Shown: piece by piece, positions 10,837 through 21,132 of the stretch
How the letters are laid out: each line of letters starts with the position of its first letter
Numbering within the stretch: the first letter of the stretch is position 1
NCBI GenBank assembly: GCA_003988855.1
Contig: QYAI01000004.1
Location: 558,001-622,000 of the forward strand
Direction: 5' to 3'
Origin: Arachnopeziza araneosa
Taxonomy: Eukaryota > Ascomycota > Leotiomycetes > Helotiales > Arachnopezizaceae
DNA: 64,000 nucleotides
Made by a program: the position numbers and the translations under genes
Notes under the pieces: generated by a model
Seen by the model: only the letters and a program-made list of their open reading frames with translations
What the model was told of the DNA's origin: nothing
Database searches by the model: none

Positions 10837-12632
10837 TGGTGTTTGGTCGGAGACCGATGCGAGGCTGGATAATTCACGATGCCGCACCGGATACGGAATT
10901 GGATGGGTGGTTTGGAGTTCAAAGAGGGTCACAAGGTTGTAACAATAGATCGGCATACGAGGTCTATCTCATCCTAGAATGTTCATGACGCTCTCCGCGT
11001 TTGCCGGGTAACTAGACACAAATAAAAAGTTGTAACGTTTAAAAATTCAAATGGACGGAAGCGCCATGATCATATGAGATGCCGAAAAAGAGACGATGGT
11101 TTGACTGTTGCACAACGTTTGGACACATACCGTCTGGAGATGTTTCTCATATTCTAGGTAATTGGATATGTAGAGTACAGGTATGCCGATGGGCGGTAAA
11201 TGACTTTATTAAAACTATCAATCAGCATTCACCCCAGTTTTCTGTACATAATTGGGTCTCGGCTGATCCGAGTCATTGTGGACGAGTGTAGGAAGGAGCA
11301 GCCGGGGAGTGTGTACATCAGGGAGTTTCCGATAGAGGCCCTCTTGAAGAGTCGACAATACTTGACCACCTACCAATCTCACCTCTCTTTCCATCACCAA
11401 CCCGTCTTGAGCTGGGCTCTCCTATGAGCTGAAGCGAGAATAGGATAGGAGAGGCGGTCTTCGCTCAGACGGACGCGAGCACCCAAGCACGGAGATCGAG
11501 GCCGGGAAACAAGATCAGTGGTGTGTACGACGGTACAGATGCCATGCCCAGCATCGTCACCGTTCGGCTCGTGGTATCGCATTCCTACCTACTGTGTGTG
11601 GGCTTGGAAGGGGCAGCAGCCGAGACTGGAAGCGATTCCACGACGAGGTGGGGAGACGAGTAAACTAGAAGCGGCATCAGCGACTGCGAAGCTTCGAGTT
11701 GGCACTGCGGTCTGGCTCGATGTCTTCGGTGCGAGTCGGTGTTCGGCTTTGCCGTCATGGAATCGTGGTCTTGGTCAGGGTGCGGCGTTTCCCATGTTGG
11801 ATTTACAAGGCTGGATGAGGTGAGGTTTGTGGTTCGGGTTTGGCTGTATCGGGATGGACTTGATCTGCGGAGGATTCGACGGAGAGGCGGTGCATGATGG
11901 GTGCCGCTCAGGATCGACTGGTAGGTGTTTGGCATGTGCTTCTGAAGAGTGGTTACGGAATGGAACGGGATCATGTGCATTTCGTACGGACGATAGAGGA
12001 GGGATGGCACTTGGAGTCGAAGATGCGGAGTTTACCTGTTTGCTGCAGCCAAGGGAAGCGACCTAGCAGGCGTTGGCCAGCTTAGTCCGAATCACCATGA
12101 TCAGGTTCAACGACTCCGAGGCTTGGATTGACTGTGGAAAAGGACAGATGGTCTCTCTCGCATCGAACGGCGAGTGAGGACGAAGATACCAGGACGGCGT
12201 ACGATATTGCAATTTCCAAAGAGTAATCGAACTTCCCCCAGGCCAAGTATGCGTAAGCTGACTGAGCGTGAGCGCCGCATGATCAATGACTGATAGATTA
12301 AAAAGATAAAGCCACATCGGTCAGCGGAGAGGCATGGCCTGCGTGCCGAGACGGTGAGAAGGCAATCTTATATCGTGATCTCGGAACGATGCTCGTGTTC
12401 GAGCATAAGGAAGCTGAGACCGGCAGATATGACTAACGCGAATGAAGAAGGAGACGTGATTTTTCTGGCTTGCTATCGCCAGCTTCGAATCCTCACCGCA
12501 ACGAGGGGAGATAAAGAAGCGTGACTAAGAGGGTGCAGTCAGAGGGAAAGAAAAGAAAAGAAACTTGCTCAGGAAGTCTCCATCAAAGCGCCAGGCATTG
12601 TCGTCAAGAGGGCGTTTGGCTGGGAATAGGCC

Positions 12633-12721
12633 GGGAAAGAAGGGGAAGAAGAGGAAGAAGGGGAGAAGGGGGAGAAGGGGAAGAAGGGGAAGAAGGGGAA
12701 GGAGGGGAAGGAGGAGGAGAA
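12633..12721. repeat. 89-base purine-only tract
   Basis: An uninterrupted run of G and A made of GGGGAAGAA and GGAGG-like units, with many G3-G5 blocks. It could form triplex or G-quadruplex structures. The reverse strand reads as Leu/Pro repeats, which explains a spurious reading frame there. Confidence 0.9.
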
Positions 12722-12737
12722 TGCTCAATGGGAAGTA

Positions 12738-12817
12738 GCAACCAGCAACCAGCAACCAGCAACCATCAACAACAACAACAACAACAACAACCACCACCAT
12801 CACCACCACCACCACCA
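12738..12817. repeat. Compound repeat: AACCAGC x4, then AAC, then CAC triplets
   Basis: Four close copies of a 7-bp unit, then a run of AAC triplets, then CAC/ACC triplets. It follows almost directly after the purine tract, so strand composition changes abruptly from purine-only to A/C-only. Confidence 0.9.
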
Positions 12818-13872
12818 AAGTTGACGAGTACCTGACCCAAACTCTCCGAGATCTCCAAATCTCCCCTCACCCCTCCCCAGATCTTGCAACACCCCAAAAA
12901 AGCCCCAAGCGGAAAAATACCCCCGGGCCCGGCTTCACCTGATGACCAAAGGGGAAAGACGAGGAGAGGGCACTTGGCCCACCCACCATCCGAACCGCTC
13001 GTCCCCAGTACCTGCCGTGGTCCAAGACATCTCTCTCTTCGCGCAAAGCTCCTTCCTCGCTCACCCAAACCCCCCCCCCCCCAAATAAACCATGAAATAT
13101 TCTTTGGGCGGGTTTTTTGTTTTTCCTCACATGACATGCCTCGTCTCCCCCCTTCCCGCGTGGGCGGGCGGCCGGGCTGCTGGCTCCCACGTTGTTGGGC
13201 AAGTCTTTCCCTGGTCGACTGCCGTCCCGGGGAATCAGGGGATTCGTCTCCCGGCTCCTGTTTCCTCCTTTTCGTCTGATTTCCTCGGCCTGTCGTTTCA
13301 TCACCACCCTTTTCCCATGCGGCCCGCCACCGCGACCCAACCCAGACCGCATCAGGCACTCACCCGGCTGTTGTCCCCATTTCCCTTTTCTTTTTCTCAC
13401 CGTCAATACGAGCAGCAGCGACCTACATACCGCGCGTGTCGTGATCAAGTGCCGTGTGGGGGCAAGGCAAGCAAAGGGCAATTTTCAACGACAGCAGCTG
13501 TGAAGCTTCCATTTTCTATCTAGGTAGGTGGTATATTCTAAGAATTTTCGTCCCTCTTTCAAATTTCCCTAGTCCCTCGAATTAATTTTACGCTCCTCAT
13601 CAAGATTTTCCGAGGTGTCCTGCAGCACCTCACCCTTTTCCTCCACCCAGAAAAACTTTTGGCGTGAAGCAGCATCGAGTAGTTGCTGTACATGTCCCAA
13701 GAAGAAGAAGAAAAAAAGAAATTCCGTCGGCCGAGATCATACAATCGAAACCGCCCAAGACAGAGTGGTATTGGAAAAAGTGCAAACTGAGACAGAGGCA
13801 TCCAGAGATGGGCCGCGCCGAAACGACCTGCCATCACGGAAGAAGCGGTCAAGTAAGGTTCAACTCCCCAGA

Positions 13873-13901
13873 TTGTGTGTGCGTGTGTGTGTGCGTGTGT
13901 G
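13873..13901. repeat. GT-rich dinucleotide microsatellite
   Basis: A run of GT dinucleotides broken by two GC units, just downstream of the convergent 3' end of the DHDPS-like gene. No coding meaning is apparent. Confidence 0.9.
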
Positions 13902-14044
13902 GACTCTAAGGTGCCTCCCGCCAACGAGATAACAGAAAATCGGCCGTCATGAGACTGGAGCATCCCCTCCAAGAAAAGACATCCAAAATTATTTCCCGAA
14001 CCAGCGAGTTGAATATCACCCAAAGTAGTGGCTTGCATTTCCAT

Positions 14045-15205
14045 CTACAAGCTCTTCTCCAGTGTGAACAGTTCTCGGAAGCCATCTTTCCACTTCAAGT
14101 TCTGCTCGCTGGTGGGTCGTGGCAGAGGACTGCGAGCATATCCGCCATAGCCCATCCAGCTCTCCATACCGGCCTTGGTGCTGACGATCCCTCCTTGGAT
14201 GGCGGTCCAATCGCCGCGAGCAACGACCTCTTGGAGCTTTTGTGCTTCAGCGAGATTCCCCTCTCGGTACAGACGCATGATCTCGATGCAAGCCTTGGGC
14301 GCAATGTTCGCTAGGCCGGCCAAGATTCCGTGACCACCACCAATCAAGCTCTGCATGGTGAAATCTGCACTTCCGCCCAGGACGAGGAAAGGAGGGGCGG
14401 TGCCGAGCGATTGCGGCTTGGCTAATCTGGTAGCAGCTACGATTCGATTGAGCTTGCCTGTGTTTCCGCAGGTGAGCTTCACGCCGACGATGTTGGGGTG
14501 TGCAGAGAGCTGGATAATGACGTCAGATGATAAATCCATTCCAGAGACAGCGCCTGGATAGTTGTAGACCAAGAGCGGGATGGGTGATTGGTCGGCAACA
14601 GCGTTGAAGAACTCAATGACGCTGGCGGAGGAGGGGGAGAAGAGAGGTGCGTAGTAGGCAGGTGGGAGGACGAGGGCGTAGTCTCCGCCGGCCTCGTAAG
14701 CTTCACGACAGAACTGGACCGTTTCGCGGATGGACTGAGTACCACAGCCGACGATGATTGGGAGGTGGGAGTATCCGGCCGAGTTGAGTGCTGAGCGGGT
14801 GATGGACGTGACAGTCGAGCGTTCGGCGTGAGTGAGATGTACGGCTTCACCATTCGAACCTTGGGTTGCCAGACCGGTGACACCGGCCTTGGCAAGGCGG
14901 ACTGCGTGGCTAGCAATGGTGGCAGTGTCCAGGTCTTCGGTGACGGGGTCGAAGAAGCAGACGGTTGGCACGTAGACTCCTGGGACCAGTGGGCGAGACA
15001 TGTGACTGTCCATCTCCAGCGAAGAGCTGCTGTAGGAGGAACTGTAGGGGGAGTCGTTCAGCGGTGATTCCGAGTAGATGCTGCTGGTATTGCTGTTGGA
15101 GTTTCTGAGACCGGAGCTGGCAGTTGGTCTGAAGGCCATGTTGAAGACTTGAGAGTAGCTGGAGACCGGAGACGGGGAGTCGTGGGCATCGTTGTGGGGT
15201 GCCAT
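14045..15205 (-). CDS. DHDPS/N-acetylneuraminate lyase-family aldolase
   Basis: Predicted 386-residue class I aldolase, intronless. The conserved TIM-barrel part begins near residue 85 with GVYVPTVCFFDP. It contains GSNGEAVHLTHAER (the GxxGE carboxylate-binding loop), the active-site tyrosine in YNYPGAVSG, the Schiff-base lysine in VGVKLTCGN, and LGGSADF. These are the hallmark residues of the family. In fungi such proteins include sugar-acid and 4-hydroxy-2-oxoglutarate aldolases; true lysine-pathway DHDPS activity is not expected because fungi make lysine through aminoadipate. Substrate is therefore open. Residues 1-84 form a Ser/Pro-rich low-complexity extension; the start at 15205 was chosen because it is the first ATG after a TA-rich leader, but MAFRPT about 36 residues later is an alternative. 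The frame upstream stays open but is simple sequence. Confidence 0.85.
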   Translation of the reverse strand: MAPHNDAHDSPSPVSSYSQVFNMAFRPTASSGLRNSNSNTSSIYSESPLNDSPYSSSYSSSSLEMDSHMSRPLVPGVYVPTVCFFDPVTEDLDTATIASHAVRLAKAGVTGLATQGSNGEAVHLTHAERSTVTSITRSALNSAGYSHLPIIVGCGTQSIRETVQFCREAYEAGGDYALVLPPAYYAPLFSPSSASVIEFFNAVADQSPIPLLVYNYPGAVSGMDLSSDVIIQLSAHPNIVGVKLTCGNTGKLNRIVAATRLAKPQSLGTAPPFLVLGGSADFTMQSLIGGGHGILAGLANIAPKACIEIMRLYREGNLAEAQKLQEVVARGDWTAIQGGIVSTKAGMESWMGYGGYARSPLPRPTSEQNLKWKDGFRELFTLEKSL

Positions 15206-15215
15206 CTCTCGAGAG

Positions 15216-15240
15216 GTATATATATATATATATATAAATA
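15216..15240 (-). promoter_or_regulatory. TA-dinucleotide tract just upstream of the aldolase start
   Basis: A run of alternating T and A ending in TAAATAA lies about 10-35 bp upstream of the chosen ATG on the minus strand. It is too close for a normal TATA box unless the leader is very short, so it may simply be AT-rich 5' leader. A second TATATA-like site lies near 15397. Confidence 0.4.
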
Positions 15241-15911
15241 AGGTAGCAGGTGTGGATTGGGTATTTGCTGAGCGGACCAAAGAGGCAATTGAGTCTGGAG
15301 GAGGTAATTGAGGCTTGACGGAAGTGGTTGAGCTGGATCCGATGGCGGGATGGGTTGATGGGGTTGAGAATTTGGGGGGGGGGGAGATGAGAACGCTATA
15401 TAAAGAAGTTGGAGACGTCGAGGTCCAGACTGGTTGGCTGAGGAGGGACGGCGGCTGTCTGGAGTGACGATGGGGTTTTTCTTCTTTTCTCTTGCCCCGA
15501 ATAGGCCATCTGATCTGATCCTGGACGGCAAGGCAAGGCAAGACAAGACCTGTCTAGGATCAGTACGTTGTACAGTACGTCTTTGTTTTGATTTGGCTTG
15601 GCGGTTCCTGGCCTGGGGTGGCGTAGGGAAGTTTTCCGGACAGCGGGGGGGAAGGTGATTTGCTGGAGGCAGGCGTGATGGCTTCGATCTTTTTTTTCTG
15701 CTCCTGCTCCTGCTCCTGCTTTCTCTTACCAAGACGACGTCTAGCGTGATCCCTGACCCCTCCGGTAGCGTGGGGGAGGAGAGTCACCTCAGCCTGGCCT
15801 CGTGGCTCGGCTGGGCTTGGCTTGGCTGACCTGGGGAGGAAGGGAAGGAGTCGTGTTGGACTGAGGGCGCTTGCCTTTTGCAACGGGCGTCGGGCAACTC
15901 CAGAGAGCAAT

Positions 15912-15927
15912 CAGTCAGTCAGTCAGT

Positions 15928-15967
<40 letters not shown>

Positions 15968-15999
15968 TGCTGTTGCTGCTGTTGTTGTTGTTGTTGCCG
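15912..15999. repeat. CAGT and CAG repeats followed by their imperfect complement
   Basis: About four CAGT units run into roughly twelve CAG triplets, then directly into CTG/TTG-type triplets (15966-15996). The two halves are largely complementary, so a single strand could fold into a long hairpin. It lies about 700 bp upstream of the aldolase start codon. Confidence 0.9.
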
Positions 16000-17055
16000 C
16001 CACCGCCTCGCTTCCACCCTCGCATGTACCGTACGAGAATCAGGTACTTTCGGGGATAGTTCGCTTGTTGGCTATGAATAACATCTTTCCTCGGATTCGT
16101 CAGCGCCTTCTGGGTGCACGGCGAGAGAGCTACGGCCCTTCTGCACTTTGATCATCGCTGGAAATCTCCCATGGGCGGCGTGCGAGCTGGCAGATGCAAA
16201 ACCCGCCAATATTCGTGGCGATCTCACCGGGACTGATGACCTCACTCACCCCCTCCCAGACCGACTGCCCGCCCCTTTTTCCTCTCAACTGGAGCCCCGA
16301 AAGAAAGGCGTCGCTGGTGGCTGCCACCGCCACTGCCACTGCCCCTGGCTCCGTCTCCCCCCTCCTATCGCCAAATGTTGTCAGCGATCTGGCGATGGTT
16401 GCTTTTTCCCAGGCACCTGGAACGCGAGAGCATGGGCGCCAAACAACATGTTTTTCCCCTTGGACTGGTGAAAAGCAAAGAAAGAGGCTCAACGCCCATC
16501 GCCAGAGGGTGCAGCATGGCACCGTCAACACCTGACACGCAGCCAGTTCCAGCTAGGGGGGACGGCATCTCCGGTTCTTCTGGCGGGCGGTGTTGTTCGT
16601 ACAGCCCGGAGCCATGGTGGATGATGTACATGTACCATTGCAGTACCTCGTCTTCACCGACTACCTACCTACCTGCCTGCCTGCCCTCCGGCCTCGTCCT
16701 ATCCCACAATCCGGATTTGTTGTCATGGCCTGCGGAGAGGGTGGTCGTGCTCTGCTCGCGCGCGAGATCTCAGATGGGACCATGTCGTCGCTGGCTGCAG
16801 ACTGGTTGTCGGTTTGGAGTCGGCTGATACCAAGTGGTGACCAGTCGGTGGGCCGTTTGCAGTTGGTCCATGATCCGTGCGGGATTCGCGGGGTTGGGCG
16901 ATGTCGCTAAGGCAGGTCAGACAACCTTCCCTAAGTGGGCAACCACCTTGAGCCTCGAGCCTGCTGATCACGCTGGGGGGAGGGGGGCGCGGCAGAACCA
17001 ATCCAGGGTCATGGCTCTGGGAACCAAAGGCGCTGTCAAAGCGGCGCGTGGGGGG

Positions 17056-17100
17056 GTGGTGGTGGTGATGGTGGTGGTGGTGGTGGTGGTGGTGGTGGTG
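17056..17100. repeat. GGT triplet repeat
   Basis: About fifteen GGT triplets with one GAT interruption, followed by a G-rich segment (GATCGGGGGGGAGG). On the minus strand it reads as a poly-His run, a typical artefact of simple sequence. Confidence 0.9.
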
Positions 17101-18231
17101 GATCGGGGGGGAGGAGGAGGGGGCCAACTGTGATCTGATTACGGGCCAAGTACTGTACCTTCCCTAACCTAGTAGCGGTAAGAGTAGTCACCACTCATCA
17201 ATCATTGTTGACCTGAACAATACTGCTGAATTCGAACAACACCTCTCTCCCTCCCTCCCTCCCTCTCTCTTCTCGGCGACCGCTCCACCATCCCCAGCAG
17301 CCCAGACCTCGTATGATGATGATGATGATGGAGCAGGTCTCAGCTCAACGACGAACACTCCCTCCCGCCGGGCGAATAGGATCCACCATCTCACCGTCTC
17401 CCTCTCAGCACCAGCCGCCCAGGAGCATCAGCTCTCTCATCGCTGCCCGTCGATTCGACAATGCCGCTGCACGCCCGCTTCTCCTTACCGCCATCTCATC
17501 TCGAACTTCAATATCAGACGACGGCACTGCTGGCCACGACAACATCCAACACCATCACGAAAGGGAAATCTACAGCGGTCACGAGTTTCTCCTCGTGCAC
17601 TAGTCCCCTGCTGCACGCAGCAATGCAGGGCATGTCATCCTTCCCATGGCCTTCTCCACGATCATGTAGTGATACCTGTCGTGGTACCTCTGGCTGTACT
17701 CGCCTGTAGTGGTACCCGACTCTCCCCAGCCAGAGATGCCTCTCGGACTGGCCAGATGGCTGGTCCCCATGATGTCTGAGAATTTCTCGGTGCAACTTAG
17801 GGCGACTCGGGGTATTCTCCGTCACTTTCCTGTTTTCCTCCTCAGAATCCATCGCCAGGGTCTCGTGGGGGTGCGCTTTCGACCGGTTGATCTGCCATTG
17901 CCGCTGGCACACGACGACGACGACGACGACGATGGCGCTGGTCAGGAAGCATCACGACGCGGAAATGGACCGGACGGATCACGCTGTACATGAGTACTTG
18001 GGAAGGGGTGAATCTTGGATGACCTCGGGTCCGCGCGGACAGTTTGCCTCGTTTCAGACAGACGTGCACGCTGCATCTGCACGATCGGTTCCTGCAACAT
18101 GCTTAAAAGTCCTTGGCCATGTTTCGTCCCTCCAAAGTGGCCGCTAGGGCGATTAGTGCCGGACTCCATTCTTAGCCCAGGAAATTCTTGATGGCCGTTC
18201 GTTCGCTCGCCGTGTCGGGATGGGGGAATTT

Positions 18232-18300
18232 GGGGGGGGGGGGGGGGGGCGCGGGGGAGGGACTGGAGCACCTTTCTACGGCCTCCCACTCCCCCCCCCC
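18232..18300. repeat. G18 homopolymer with a C10 homopolymer 41 bp away
   Basis: Eighteen consecutive G (18232-18249), further short G runs, then ten consecutive C (18291-18300). The two runs can pair with each other or form a G-quadruplex. Run lengths could be sequencing-sensitive. Confidence 0.85.
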
Positions 18301-19134
18301 ACGGTCTCGCGTTGCTCGCTTCACCTGCTGCCGGACTCCCTAGCAACATATTAGAGTAGACGTTCCTCTGCGCCCATGATATTCGTACCATGTCTAGTCC
18401 CCTTTCTTCTCTCTCTCTCCTTCGCCTGCACCGCACCGCCCTCTGTCCGCGATCCGAGTTTCATCATGGACTGTTTAGTGACATATCCACACAGCCATCT
18501 TCTCTTCTCACTTGCCCTTTCTTTGTTTTCACTGCATTTCGCTTAACCCCCGGGGGCGCTCGTTAATGGATTTGATTTGATCCGATGCGAATTGATGGAT
18601 GCATCGCACAGTTTGCGCGCAATCTTCTCCGCTCTCCATACCACTTATTCTTGACACATGTAACGAGCGGTTCATGGCTGAGCGAGCGGCGCGAGAAGGG
18701 ATTGAGACAGGCGGAAGACGGAGAGTTCTCGACCTCAACTCCAAGTGCGCGCGGCAAAAAAAAATAAGACTCGTCAACTCAAGCTCCCGTAGCTTCAGCG
18801 TCGCAATGCCATGACATGACATGAACATGCATGACCCCTCCCATGCTCTTGATTTTTCTCTTCGTCCTTGCTGCAAGAAGGCGTTGGCGCCAGCAACATT
18901 GTCTCCCCTATTTTACACGATAGTCTGGAAAAAGCGCGCTCTGGATTGGATCTCTCAAGCCACACGAGCTAGTTGTTGACACATCTCTCCAAGCTCAGCT
19001 GCAGTCAAGGCCGTTCCGCTCTCTTCTTCCTTGCAATTAATGGGCGAGATAACGTCAGGAAATTTCCGGCAGCAAGCTTGTTTCTCCGGCTGGTGAGGAA
19101 GTGAGGACATTGCTTCCGGCGAAGGATGTCTCTC

Positions 19135-19139
<5 letters not shown>

Positions 19140-19168
<29 letters not shown>
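19140..19168. repeat. CA dinucleotide microsatellite
   Basis: About fourteen CA dinucleotides followed by CATCCCTCC-like C/T-rich DNA. No coding role seen. Confidence 0.92.
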
Positions 19169-19170
<2 letters not shown>

Positions 19171-21132
19171 ATCCCTCCCTCCATCCATCCAATCCTGAAA
19201 ACCCCGCATTTCCTGGAGCGCGATGCACCTTGGCAAACCCTAATGGTGCTGGGACGGCGGAAGGCGTTACCCTACCCCTCAGTTGGTAGGGCATCACGGC
19301 ATGGCCTCCTGCACACCTCCCTCCTTTTGGACGGCTGCACCTCATCTCTGCTGCCTGCTGCTGCTGCTGCTGCTGGTACTGGGCCGGGAGGCGCTCGCCT
19401 CCGCCAAAATGTCTAGATCGCCCGAGCCCCAGCCCAAGCTATTTTGGAATTGTGGGGAAGCTGACCCCCCTTCTTTCGCGTGCTGGTCCATGTGAAGATC
19501 CGTGGGGTCCCTCCCTCTGGTCACCCTCCATCTCCATCCGCTCCCTCAACAGTGGCATAGAGGCAAGGCCAACTCAAAGAGGAATCCTGGCCCTCGGTCT
19601 TCTCCGCTGCTTGCTCTGCTCTCGCCATCTGATGCTCCGTGTTACAGTGACAGCACAGTGGACGGCTTTATGACGGAGATGCTGAGTGGCAAAGGGCAGC
19701 AAACCGAGCGCCAGCTCGCTTTCCAGGACCGTGTATCGAGCTGCTCCCTCGTTGCTTTTTCACGGCCGCGATAAGGGAGAGCCTCTGTGGACACCCTGTT
19801 CGTCAGCTCCAAATCTTCAACGGAGTCTCCAACCTACCTGCGGTCGATTCCTCATTTCATTGTCGTACGAGACGAGCACGTAACGTCCCACTCTTGTTCC
19901 ATGAAGCCTCTTTTCCTCCTCCGCAAGAGAGCAGGCATCTCCAAACTCCACAATAATGCTGCGTGCTTTCAAAGCAGGCCAGTCCGCAACTCTGATGGCG
20001 CCGTTCACGACACCGTGTTCATTGGACACGAAATGCCTCACGGAGGAGTTGCGGTAGCGACAACCGCGACGAGTGGCGGAAGGAGCAAACACCAAGCCCT
20101 CTCGATAGGGCAGGTGCGAATAACGCCTCGCCTCATCCAAAATCAACAGCACGAGGGGAAGAACAAATGCGAGGTGGAAGCACGGCGAGAAAGACGTACT
20201 GATGGATTCTCATATGGGATGTACGTCTACCAGTGCCCTCGTTGAAAATCCCCATCACATCTTCTCGTCCCGGTTCTGCGTCGCAACCCGGCTCTTCCAA
20301 CCCAACCCAACAGCTATTCTCATCTTCCGGCATCGTCAGCGAGAACGCGTTGCTCGCCTCCTTGGCCAGAGGTCAACCAGACCAGCCCAGCCTCTCCTTC
20401 GGTAGCAGGTCGGATCTGCCTCAGCTTCACCCTCATCCTCAGCGGGGCGTGACCTGTCGCTGGAGATCACCTCCCCCCCCGATCCACCGATCGACTCGAC
20501 CCGGCCCGGTGAGTGAGCTGAGGAGATCCTTCATTCTTCAGCTAGAATCATATCCGCACTTCTTGTGCGAGGGTTTGTTTGCTGCTCTCTGCCGCATCGA
20601 GTTGAAGGCTAAAAGCTCTCTCTTCAGGCAGAGGGACAAAGAGTCTAGCTAGGGTTCGTCCTTTGCTGAAGTGATCCTGCACGCAATAGTTGAGCTCAGA
20701 TTCTTTGGGGAACAAATGTTCTTATGGCATGGAAGCAAATATCTTCTCAAACAGGTCACTGATGAGCGTATTCTGTAGACTTTTTACATTGAACCTAGAG
20801 TTGAGTATCTAGGCAAGGCTACTTCTGAGTAACCTTCAATCAGCACTTGTATGCTTGCAAACCTTTTTGTACCACCAGGTCGTGGCGAGATAAGTTCACC
20901 CATTTCTATGTGACATTTCCCACTCCATCTGTGTGGAGGACCTTATGATTTTTGCCCGCAATGCAAAACTCCACAACCACCAGAAGCTGATAGGCTTCTT
21001 CAATGAAAACCAAAAACGCCCGTCCAAAATGCCATGTTTTTGGTCGCTTATAGCCCAGCGAGCCCAAATTTCCCACGCCAACAACGCCTTCGCAATGTTC
21101 AAATCAACATTTTCTAACAATCTTATGGTCTC

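Larger units (their letters stand above)
10837..14044. other. Gene-poor region with simple repeats
   Basis: About 3.2 kb between the TamA-like gene and the convergent DHDPS-like gene. I find no exon set with an ATG, sensible splice sites and protein-like composition. It holds a purine tract (12633-12721), a mixed AACCAGC/AAC/CAC repeat (12738-12817), poly-C near 13071 and a GT run (13873-13901). Confidence 0.45.
15241..21132. other. About 5.9 kb gene desert rich in simple repeats
   Basis: I find no gene I can support between the aldolase leader and the CHD1 3' end. The DNA is GC-rich and packed with low-complexity DNA: GCTCCT units (15699-15720), a CAG/CTG block (15912-15999), GGT repeats (17056-17100), ATG triplets (17312-17330), ACG triplets (17910-17931), G18 and C10 homopolymers (18232-18300), a CA run (19140-19168) and GCT triplets (19351-19375). 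The long apparent reading frames mostly start at non-ATG codons and have unbalanced composition. A long non-coding transcript, a long regulatory region or unrecognised lineage-specific genes are all possible. Confidence 0.45.

Noticed and set aside
12480..12512. GCTTCGAATCCTCACC resembling a tRNA B box
   Set aside because: No A box or acceptor stem at the right distance upstream.
12525..13481. Several long frames of Pro/Arg/Gly-rich composition
   Set aside because: Composition follows the purine, poly-C and triplet repeats; no ATG-started conserved protein is visible.
15822..16151. Frames giving poly-Ala, poly-Gln or poly-Ser across the CAG repeat
   Set aside because: All three frames stay open because of the triplet repeat; flanking codons look non-coding.
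19270..19330. Sequence like the A box of a tRNA gene (CTCAGTTGGTAGGGCATCA)
   Set aside because: No matching B box (GTTCGANTCC) or cloverleaf could be found downstream, so no tRNA was called.
20896..21120. Short frames of 60-75 codons downstream of the CHD1 stop
   Set aside because: They lie in the presumed CHD1 3' untranslated region and show no domain or splice support.
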